A stretch of 64,000 nt of DNA from a bacterium (GTDB lineage Bacteria > UBA8248), in assembly GCA_030922375.1 (NCBI GenBank), contig JAVEPB010000092.1, positions 1-64,000 on the forward strand, written 5' to 3'. Below, piece by piece: positions 17,411 to 25,123 of this stretch. The notes under the pieces were generated by a model. That model did not search any database and was not told the DNA's origin. It saw only the letters and a program-made list of their open reading frames with translations. A program made the translations under genes and the position numbers. Within the stretch, counting starts at the first letter, position 1. Each line of letters opens with the position of its first letter.

Positions 17411-20400
17411 TGGGCCTTTATTCCTCCCTGTCTTTGGTAGGCGCGATGGCGGTTAGTGCGCTCATCGCTGTCTGGTTGTTCTACAAGCGCTCGCACAGGG
17501 ATGATTTTCCCGAGGAAACCTGGGATCCGTATTTTGATAAAAACGAGAACGGCGGCGAAGGGGGGCCCGAAAGAGAGATCGATGAAATCTCCGGGGAGCC
17601 GGCTGCCGAGCCGGCCGCCGAGGCGGGCCTGGAACCAGCCGATGAGGAACCGGTCACTCCGGCTTCCACTGCGTTGGCCGATCGGATTCAAGGGCTCAGG
17701 GAGGAGCCGCCCTCTCCTGGAGAAGGGATCGCCCCCGGAGGGGAATTCGAGGATACCCCGGAGCCTGCGGACGGACCCGATTCCGGTTTTGAGGATCAGG
17801 TGGAACTGATCGCCGGCGGACCCGTTTCTCCTGAAAATTCCCGAGGTGACCTCGAAAAGGCCGACCTCTCCTTCGCTCCCGATGAGGCGGAGGGCGATTC
17901 CCCCGCCCCCGGGAGCCCGATTGAAACTCCGGCTTATTCACAAAGCGCACCGCCGGATTTAAGTGGAGAGGCCGCCACCGCTCCTCCTGGCGCCCCGTGG
18001 TGGGAGGGGCTTCCTGCCCCCAAGGAAGTTTTTTTCCGGAGAGGTGTGGCTGAACTGATGGGGGTGACCGTCATCGATCCCCCCCCGCAGGCCGAGGCGG
18101 GTCCCGGGGAGGCTTCGGTTCCCGAAGCCTCCACTTTTGAAGCTCCGGCTCCCGAGGCCTCTACGCTAGAGGCTCCGGAGACCGTCGGTGCGCCAGCCGA
18201 TACGGCGGCGGATTCCATTGCCCCGGACGAGGCGGGTGAAGCCGGGGAGCCGCCCGCCTCGGAATTTACCGGAGCGTCTCCCTTCGGGGAGGAAGATTCG
18301 GAAACGCCGCTTTCCCTTGAGGAAGAAGCCTTCGAGGAAGAAGAATCCCCCTTCGAGGAACCTGCCCCTGAAGAGCAGGTTTCATTGACGGACGAATCCG
18401 CTCCCGCCCCGGAAATTTCGGCGGCGGATGAAAGCGATGATTCTTCGTTCACCCTGGAGTCCATCTCCCTTGGCGATGAGCCGGACGAAGCCCCTGTGAT
18501 GTACGAGCCCGAAGGCGCCCCCAGCCGGGAGGAAGAAGGCGGCGGATTCGCCGAACCGGCCATTCAGCAAGAAGAAATGGCCGGAGAGGAATCCTCGGGG
18601 CCGGAAACTTTGGAGACATCCCCTTCGTTCGAGGAAAAAGAATCCCCCTTCGAGGAGTTCTCCCCGGAGGAACCTGCCCCTGAAGAGCCGGTTTCATTGA
18701 CGGACGAATCTGCTCCCGCCCCGGAAATTCCAGCGGCGGATGAAAGCGATGATTCTTCGTTCACCCTGGAGTCCATCTCCCTTGGCGATGAGCCGGACGA
18801 GGCCCCCGTGATGTACGAGCCAGAAGGCGAATCAGCCCCCGCCCCGGCGGAGGATGAGGAAATCTCGCTTTCATCCCCCGCTGACAGCGAATCCTCCGAA
18901 GCGATAGACAATTTTCTTTCGCAAGCGGAACCGCCTTCCTCGGCGTCGGCCGGCCTCGTGGACGATGAGATTGAACCGGCACCGGAGGCCGAAGGGGAAA
19001 TATCTCCCGAACCGGAAGATGAAAGTTATTCGGACTTGGGAGAGTCCGAGGAAATGCCCATGGCTTTCGATCTCGATGCCGGGAGACAGGATTTCATCGA
19101 ATCCGATGAACCGGTGCAAGAGCTTCCCGATGGTCTCGAAGACGGAAAATTCGAATCCGGGGGGGCGGAGGAATTTTCCGAGGCTCCCTCCGGGGTGGAG
19201 GAGGAATCGGCCTCCGGGCCGGGGGAGGAAGCCCCCCCCGCCGGCCTGATGGAACAAATACCAGAAGATCCCGTCGAGACGACCCTTGATTCGTCAGAGC
19301 TTGAAGAAGAGCCCGCCGAGGTAGTCCTCGATCCGGGAGAACTTGAAGAAGAGCCCGCCGAAGCAACCCTCGATCCGGGAGAGCTCGAAGAAGAGTCCGC
19401 CGAGGCAACCCTCGATCCGGGAGAGCTCGAAGAGGAACCCGGGAGCGCGGACGGCGAACCCACCGAGCCCGAAGAGATATCAGCGGAGGCGGTTCTCGAT
19501 CCGCTGGAGATGGAAGAAGAGTCTCCTGAGCAGGCAATCGATTTGGAATCGTTTGGGGCCGAGGCGGAAGAACCCACTCCGGAGGAACCCGCCTTCGCTC
19601 AGCCAGAGGATGTGCCCTCGGATGAAGCCCTGCCCGCCGCCGAGCCGGAGGGGCCCGCCCCGGAGGAGTCCCTTGATGTTTTCTCCGTTCTCGAGCAGGA
19701 GCGCGCCGAAACCCCGGAGGCCATGCCACAGGAATCCATTGGAAACGCAGCCCTTTTTGAGGATTTCGGTGACGAGAGAGTGGAGCCGGCGGCGCCGGAG
19801 CCCTTTGCCGCCGAGCGGGCCGACGAGCGAGCTGGGGCTGGAGCCGATACCGAAGACGCCTTTGGTGAAGAATTGGTATCGGAGGAAATCGCGGCCCAAC
19901 ACGGAGAGACCGGAGCGGAAGCCCCCCGGGAGGAGAAGCAGCCTGTTGAAGAAACGCTGGAACCGGCCGCCCCCTCCGAACCGGCCTCGCCTCCTATCCC
20001 TCTTTCGGGTGAGTCGATGCCCGATATGGTGCGGAATTTCGTCGCCGACTGTTGTCCCGACGATCTTCTGTTGATTGAAGAAGAGTGGGATACCCTTCCG
20101 GCCGGAATCGATAAAATCGCCGCCGCCGGTTGGAGAGATATACAGGAGCGTTTGGAATCGCGCCAGGAAGTCGGGGAGGAGGAATTTCTTCGAATCGGCA
20201 TACTCGAATATTTGATGGGCAATCATGATGCGGCGTTGGCACATCTGAAAGAATCGCTTCGGCGGGCAAAGCGCATGGGCCCTGTTTTAAATGCGCTTGG
20301 CGTAACCAGCTTTGGACGGGGGAAAATCGACCCGGCGATTTCTTACTGCCGGGAAGCGGTACGGGAGGCGGGACCGGACTTGCGGTTGCTGGTTGCCATT

Positions 20401-21162
20401 AACCGGAATTTGGGGGTCCTCTACCAATCCAAGGGTGAATTCGGGCGCGCGGCCGAGGCGACTGCTTCCGCCATCAAATACGTGGGCTCCGAGGGAAGCA
20501 CCCGGTTGTTGGCGAACCTTCATCTCCGGGCGGGGCAGTTGTTCCGGAAACTCGGGGACGCCGAAGCCGCCAGACATCATCTTTCCGAGTCGGCGCATCT
20601 GTTCCTTCGCGAGGGAGACGATGCCGCGCGAATCAGGTCGCTTGTGGCGCTCGCTGCCGCGCAGACGGGTTTAAACGAGGTTGACGCGGCGCTCAAGAAT
20701 CTGAACGAAGCGGCCTTGATGTGCCGGAGGGTGGGTGACAAAAACGGAGAGGCCCTGGTGATGGGGCAGATGGGAATCGCCTATTCCGCCCAGGAGCAAT
20801 ACACCAGGGCGCTTGAATATTACGAGAATGCCATTTCCCTCAACAGGGAGCTTGAAAATCGCAAGGGAGAAGGGGCCAATCTCAGCAACATCGGGAACAT
20901 TCATTATTTCAGGGGCGATCTCGACGAGGCGCTTTCCGCCTACGAGGAGGCGCTCGTGATCAACAAAGAGCAGGATCATCTCATCGGACAGGCGACGATT
21001 ATGGGGAACCTGGGAAGAATTTATCTCGAGCAGGGCAGGGTGGAAGAGGCGATAGAGCGGCTGAACGAATCGCTGGAAATATTCAGGCCATTTGCCGCCA
21101 AAAGCCAGATGGAAAATATCCGGGAAATGCTCGACGAAGCGGTTCGCTCCCGGGACCAATAA
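17410..21162 (+). CDS. Very large acidic Glu/Pro/Ala/Ser-rich membrane-anchored protein with C-terminal TPR domain
   Basis: Start MGLYSSLSLVGAMAVSALIAVWLFYKRS (TAATG overlap with upstream stop); about 850-residue acidic low-complexity region with repeats; TPR array in roughly the last 350 aa (GNLGRIYLEQGRVEEAIERLNESLEIF etc.). Confidence 0.88.
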   Translation: MGLYSSLSLVGAMAVSALIAVWLFYKRSHRDDFPEETWDPYFDKNENGGEGGPEREIDEISGEPAAEPAAEAGLEPADEEPVTPASTALADRIQGLREEPPSPGEGIAPGGEFEDTPEPADGPDSGFEDQVELIAGGPVSPENSRGDLEKADLSFAPDEAEGDSPAPGSPIETPAYSQSAPPDLSGEAATAPPGAPWWEGLPAPKEVFFRRGVAELMGVTVIDPPPQAEAGPGEASVPEASTFEAPAPEASTLEAPETVGAPADTAADSIAPDEAGEAGEPPASEFTGASPFGEEDSETPLSLEEEAFEEEESPFEEPAPEEQVSLTDESAPAPEISAADESDDSSFTLESISLGDEPDEAPVMYEPEGAPSREEEGGGFAEPAIQQEEMAGEESSGPETLETSPSFEEKESPFEEFSPEEPAPEEPVSLTDESAPAPEIPAADESDDSSFTLESISLGDEPDEAPVMYEPEGESAPAPAEDEEISLSSPADSESSEAIDNFLSQAEPPSSASAGLVDDEIEPAPEAEGEISPEPEDESYSDLGESEEMPMAFDLDAGRQDFIESDEPVQELPDGLEDGKFESGGAEEFSEAPSGVEEESASGPGEEAPPAGLMEQIPEDPVETTLDSSELEEEPAEVVLDPGELEEEPAEATLDPGELEEESAEATLDPGELEEEPGSADGEPTEPEEISAEAVLDPLEMEEESPEQAIDLESFGAEAEEPTPEEPAFAQPEDVPSDEALPAAEPEGPAPEESLDVFSVLEQERAETPEAMPQESIGNAALFEDFGDERVEPAAPEPFAAERADERAGAGADTEDAFGEELVSEEIAAQHGETGAEAPREEKQPVEETLEPAAPSEPASPPIPLSGESMPDMVRNFVADCCPDDLLLIEEEWDTLPAGIDKIAAAGWRDIQERLESRQEVGEEEFLRIGILEYLMGNHDAALAHLKESLRRAKRMGPVLNALGVTSFGRGKIDPAISYCREAVREAGPDLRLLVAINRNLGVLYQSKGEFGRAAEATASAIKYVGSEGSTRLLANLHLRAGQLFRKLGDAEAARHHLSESAHLFLREGDDAARIRSLVALAAAQTGLNEVDAALKNLNEAALMCRRVGDKNGEALVMGQMGIAYSAQEQYTRALEYYENAISLNRELENRKGEGANLSNIGNIHYFRGDLDEALSAYEEALVINKEQDHLIGQATIMGNLGRIYLEQGRVEEAIERLNESLEIFRPFAAKSQMENIREMLDEAVRSRDQ
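18361..18516 (+). repeat. Internal duplication copy 1 (156 bp, partner 18673-18828)
   Basis: Encodes PAPEEQVSLTDESAPAPEISAADESDDSSFTLESISLGDEPDEAPVMYEPEG; near-identical at nucleotide level to copy 2. Confidence 0.92.
18673..18828 (+). repeat. Internal duplication copy 2 (156 bp, partner 18361-18516)
   Basis: Encodes PAPEEPVSLTDESAPAPEIPAADESDDSSFTLESISLGDEPDEAPVMYEPEG; only a handful of substitutions versus copy 1. Confidence 0.92.
19285..19440 (+). repeat. In-frame 42-bp (14-aa) tandem repeats, about 3-4 units
   Basis: LDSSELEEEPAEVVLDPGELEEEPAEATLDPGELEEESAEATLDPGELEEEP; degenerate later unit LDPLEMEEESPEQAIDL. Confidence 0.9.
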
Positions 21163-21206
21163 TCGTCCGTTATGAGATTTATCGCGCTTTCCGCCTTTTG
21201 ATTTGT

Positions 21207-21719
21207 CTAGCCTTCGACAAGAGCATCGGCCTCGCGGAGTTTCCTGGAAAGCTCTTTCGCCAGGTGAGTAGTGACCTTGAAGCCAAGCGAAGGCAGGGTT
21301 TCGGCCAAAATGTCGCGTTCTATCGAAAAGAGCAAAGTGCTTTTCGCGGTCTCCGCCGTGGCGGCGCGAGGCGCCTCCTCGAGAATCGCCATCTCTCCGA
21401 AACAATCCCCATGCCCAAGCCTCGAAAGTTCGATGTCGCCGCGGCGAATGACGACTTCCCCGTAAACGATCACGTAAAAACAATTTCCGATATCGCCCTG
21501 GCCGAATATCCTTTGGCCGGGCCGGTACGATCTTCGTCCACAGAGTTTCAGTATCCAGGCAATTTCCCTTTCGCTCATCGCGGAGAAAAAGTCGTAATTC
21601 TCCCGGAGCCTGGCAATGAGTTCGGCGATCGAGGGTATTCCTTCGCGCGTCAGTTGAAAATCCCGCGTTCGCTGCGGGACATCGCCCGAGTTATTGTTCG
21701 TTCCTTTCTTGTCTTTCAT
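21207..21719 (-). CDS. Cyclic nucleotide-binding (CNB/CAP-ED) domain protein
   Basis: KLCGRRSYRPGQRIFGQGDIGNCFYVIVYGEVVIRRGDIELSRLGHGDCFGEMAILEEAPRAATAETAKSTLLFSIERD. Confidence 0.87.
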   Translation of the reverse strand: MKDKKGTNNNSGDVPQRTRDFQLTREGIPSIAELIARLRENYDFFSAMSEREIAWILKLCGRRSYRPGQRIFGQGDIGNCFYVIVYGEVVIRRGDIELSRLGHGDCFGEMAILEEAPRAATAETAKSTLLFSIERDILAETLPSLGFKVTTHLAKELSRKLREADALVEG

Positions 21720-21846
21720 GAATCCCCCTCCCCTTAGCTCGGTTAAGGCAACGGCGTCTTCATGAATATATTATTCTAAAGAAAAGAACTTTCAGAATTT
21801 TCCGTGTGAGCGGGGTCACTTATGGGGAAGGTTGGGATTGGAGAAT

Positions 21847-22470
21847 TTATAGCTTCTTGACTTTTTCTTTTACGACGTTGAGTTGTCTTTGCATCATCCT
21901 GATGGTTTCGTTCGCATCGCGGAGCTTTTCGGAAAGCTGGCGCGCGATGCTCTCCATGATCTTGTTGCCGAACGTCGGCATTTTGGAGTGGAGAATCGTC
22001 CGGGAAATGGAAAAGAGGAGGGAGGGCTCCGCTGCCACCGCCGAGGCGGTGCGCTTTGCATTGTCGAGCAGGGCCATTTCACCGAACACCATACCGGGTT
22101 TCATCCGGGCGACCTCCTTGTCTCCGACGCTGATGATGATTTCTCCCGAGATAACCAGGTAAAATTCGTTTCCATATTCGCCTTCTTTGAAAATTTTGCT
22201 TCCGGCGGTGAAATTCTCCCTTTCGCAAAGCTTCAGGAACTGGCCCACCTCCATTCCCTCCATTTCGGAGAAAAAGGGGTAGTTTTTCTGAAGTTTTTGA
22301 ATCAGGCCGAGCAGCGCTTTTGGAACCGATTTCTCGAACTGAATTCTCTGGACCATGGGGTTCGAGGCCGCCGGGGCCGCCGGAGCTGCCGGGGCCGTAG
22401 GAAATGCTGGAGTCGCCGGAGTCACCGGGGCGCCAGGGTTGGGATTTTTTTTTCCGGCGGGCATGTTCAT
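21847..22470 (-). CDS. Cyclic nucleotide-binding domain protein with Ala/Pro-rich N-terminus
   Basis: LCERENFTAGSKIFKEGEYGNEFYLVISGEIIISVGDKEVARMKPGMVFGEMALLDNAKRTASAVAAEPSLLFSISR; N-term NPGAPVTPATPAFPTAPAAPAAPAAS. Confidence 0.87.
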   Translation of the reverse strand: MNMPAGKKNPNPGAPVTPATPAFPTAPAAPAAPAASNPMVQRIQFEKSVPKALLGLIQKLQKNYPFFSEMEGMEVGQFLKLCERENFTAGSKIFKEGEYGNEFYLVISGEIIISVGDKEVARMKPGMVFGEMALLDNAKRTASAVAAEPSLLFSISRTILHSKMPTFGNKIMESIARQLSEKLRDANETIRMMQRQLNVVKEKVKKL

Positions 22471-22668
22471 TACTCATTGCTCCAAGGGTGATGAATGCGA
22501 GTTTGAAGGATGCCCGAAAAAAACATTTATCGCAGACTCCGTCAGTATCGTCAAAACCCTATTTTTCGCGTTCAATCCATATCTACTTGAAAGATATACC
22601 TAAAAAAAGGAAAGGTGCAATTGTTAGAATTTTAATGCCCACGAAATAACAGTCAAATAATTCAGATT

Positions 22669-23883
22669 TCAAGAAGTCAGGGCGAATTTTTCGGTAATTC
22701 CCGCGAGAATGGCGGCGGCCCTCCGGAGCTCCTCCACCCCGATAAATTCGTCGGGACTGTGCGCTTGCGCGATGTTTCCGGGCCCGATCAGAAAGCATTG
22801 AGAGTTTCCGGTGCGCGCGGCAGCCAGGCCCGCGTCCGTGTAGTAGCTGACACCGGCCGGCCGGGGGGGCGCGCCGGTGATTTCGGCGATGGCCTCGCCG
22901 ATGATTTTCGCTCCCGGCCCCTGAAGGTCGGAGAGGACAGGAGGCCGATCGACCGAGAGGGTCTGGAGCGTGGCCGAGGCGCCCGGAACGTCTTTGCAAG
23001 CCTCCTCGGCGGCATCCGACAATAGGGCGCGAACCTCGGGGATGGTCAGTGGCGGGATGAACCGGACATCCACCTCGATGCGGCAGCTGTCGGGCACGAT
23101 GTTGGTTTTGCTTCCGCCCCGGATAACGCTCGTGACGATGGTGGTTTTACCCAGTAAATCGTGGGTGGCTTCCATCGATGCGGCCATATCCTCGAGGCGA
23201 ACGAGGGTTCTCGCCGCCGCCTGAATAGCGTTAACGCCCATTTGGGGGGCGGCGGCGTGGGCGTTCCGCCCGGAGAAGAGCAGCTCGAACCACATCGCGC
23301 CCTTTTGCGCCGTTTTCAGTTCCAGGCCGGTGGGCTCGCAGGAAATGACGACATCCTCCCTCGCGACCCGCCCGAGATCCACCGCCTTCGACACCCCCTG
23401 CATCCACTGACATTCCTCATCCACCACAAGGCAGGTTCTAACCGACCGCCGGAGTTTCGCCCCTTGGTCCAGTTTCGCTTTCAGGGATTTAACGGCGATC
23501 AGGGCGGCGGCCAGGCCCCCTTTCATGTCGCATGCGCCGCGCCCCCAGAGTTTCCCCTCGGAGACCTCGGCTGAAAACGGATCGCGTGTCCAGCCGTCCC
23601 CGGCGGGAACAGTATCCATGTGGTTCAGAAAAACGAGTGCGGGAGCGCCCGGTGAGGCGTTTAACGGTGAGACGCTTAGTTCGGCGGTGATATTCTGGCG
23701 CCCGTCGATGACTTCATCGCGCTGCACATCGAGGCCCAGTCCCCGAAGAAAGGCTTCGGTGCGCTCCATCATGCCGGCTTCGGTGCCGCCGGGGTTCTCG
23801 CTCCGGACGCGCACGAGCTCGCGGGTCAACGACACGGTTTCGTCAATCAGCGCGCTGTCCATCGCGTCCTCCGGTGGAGACAT
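22669..23883 (-). CDS. M20 family metallopeptidase (ArgE/DapE-like)
   Basis: LVFLNHMDTVPAGDGWTRDPFSAEVSEGKLWGRGACDMKGGLAAALIAVKSL; HSPDEFIGVEEL. Confidence 0.88.
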   Translation of the reverse strand: MSPPEDAMDSALIDETVSLTRELVRVRSENPGGTEAGMMERTEAFLRGLGLDVQRDEVIDGRQNITAELSVSPLNASPGAPALVFLNHMDTVPAGDGWTRDPFSAEVSEGKLWGRGACDMKGGLAAALIAVKSLKAKLDQGAKLRRSVRTCLVVDEECQWMQGVSKAVDLGRVAREDVVISCEPTGLELKTAQKGAMWFELLFSGRNAHAAAPQMGVNAIQAAARTLVRLEDMAASMEATHDLLGKTTIVTSVIRGGSKTNIVPDSCRIEVDVRFIPPLTIPEVRALLSDAAEEACKDVPGASATLQTLSVDRPPVLSDLQGPGAKIIGEAIAEITGAPPRPAGVSYYTDAGLAAARTGNSQCFLIGPGNIAQAHSPDEFIGVEELRRAAAILAGITEKFALTS

Positions 23884-23922
23884 CCGTCTCCAGTTCGCCG
23901 CGAGAGCGTTTTTACGTCCACC

Positions 23923-25122
23923 CTAAAGCACCGAGAGATAATTCTTGCCGGGCGTGATGTTGCCCAGAACGACGGCCCGCTCCGCTCCCGTGGCCGCCGG
24001 AACATTGGCCGGCTCTCCTCTAAGGGCAGCCCATCCGAGGAGGGCGAAAGCGACCGCCTCCACCGCATCGGGAGAGATTCCGCGATCGGCGCTGGTCACC
24101 AGGGGGGCCGAACCTAGCCCTTCCCCGAGGCGGTCCATCATCGAATGATTGTTCACCCCTCCTCCTCCCGCGATGAATTCGGCCGGGGGCGAATCGGCGG
24201 GAAAGTGCGCGCGGATGGTGTGAACGATGCATTCCGCCGAAAATGCCGTCAAGGTGGCCATCCGGTCCTCGGGGGCCATGTCGAGCCTGCCGAAAAGAGC
24301 ATGCGTCTCGTTAAAAAAAGTTTCGCCGAAGGCTTCGCGTCCGGTGCTCTTCGGTGGCGGAAGTTTTAGGTAGGGATGACTCATGAGGGAGGCAAGCGCT
24401 TCCTCGTTCACCCGGCCCCGCGCCGCCATCTCGCCGCCGCGATCAAGGCGCTCCCGCCCGCCCGAAATTTTTCGGGCCAGCGCGTCGAGCGCCATATTCG
24501 CCGGCCCGGCGTCGAAGCCGGTGAGCCCCTTTTCATTCGCCGGGGGGATATAGGTGATGTTCGATATACCGCCGAGGTTGACGAACGCAACCGGCAGGTC
24601 CGGGCGCCCGAAGAGAATCCGGTGCGCCCAGGGAGTGAGGGGCGCGCCCATGCCGCCTGCGGCCACGTCCCGGGCGCGAAAATCCGAGACGACCGTACTG
24701 CCCGTCCGCTCCGCGATTACGGCGGGGTCTCCGATTTGGAGCGTCGAAGGAAGGAGCCGGCCCTTGGGGCCCTCGCCTCCCACGGGCAGATGCCGCACCG
24801 TCTGACCATGGCTGCCGATGAAGTCCACCTCCCTCGGGGGCACCCCCGAGGAGTCCATCAAGGCGAGAGCGGCCCCGGCGAATGCGTCGCCGATCTCGCG
24901 GTGAAGCGAGCAAATCTCCTCGGTGAAAGCGCCGGGCTCCCCGCCCGCGTCGAGCACACGGCGCTGAAGCTCATCCGGATACGGAACGGAAAGGAACGCC
25001 ACAACATCAACTCCGGGCGGAGGGCCCGAGGCGATTCGCACCAGCGCCGCGTCCACCCCGTCCGCCGAGGTTCCCGACATCAGGCCGATGGCCATATGGT
25101 CCCGCGCGGATGAAATATTCAT
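23923..25122 (-). CDS. anmK: Anhydro-N-acetylmuramic acid kinase
   Basis: MAIGLMSGTSADGVDAALVRI, IGSHGQTVRHLP, LQIGDPAVIAERTGSTVVSDFRARDVAAGGMGAPL, VNLGGISNITYIP, GFDAGPANMALDALA. Confidence 0.94.
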   Translation of the reverse strand: MNISSARDHMAIGLMSGTSADGVDAALVRIASGPPPGVDVVAFLSVPYPDELQRRVLDAGGEPGAFTEEICSLHREIGDAFAGAALALMDSSGVPPREVDFIGSHGQTVRHLPVGGEGPKGRLLPSTLQIGDPAVIAERTGSTVVSDFRARDVAAGGMGAPLTPWAHRILFGRPDLPVAFVNLGGISNITYIPPANEKGLTGFDAGPANMALDALARKISGGRERLDRGGEMAARGRVNEEALASLMSHPYLKLPPPKSTGREAFGETFFNETHALFGRLDMAPEDRMATLTAFSAECIVHTIRAHFPADSPPAEFIAGGGGVNNHSMMDRLGEGLGSAPLVTSADRGISPDAVEAVAFALLGWAALRGEPANVPAATGAERAVVLGNITPGKNYLSVL

Positions 25123-25123
25123 G

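Noticed and set aside
17934-18563. Minus-strand Ser/Ala/Gly-rich ORF opposite the acidic gene (also 18564-18911 and 19026-19577)
   Set aside because: Low-complexity reverse complement of Glu/Ser/Pro codons; apparent repeats are just the mirror of the plus-strand repeat.
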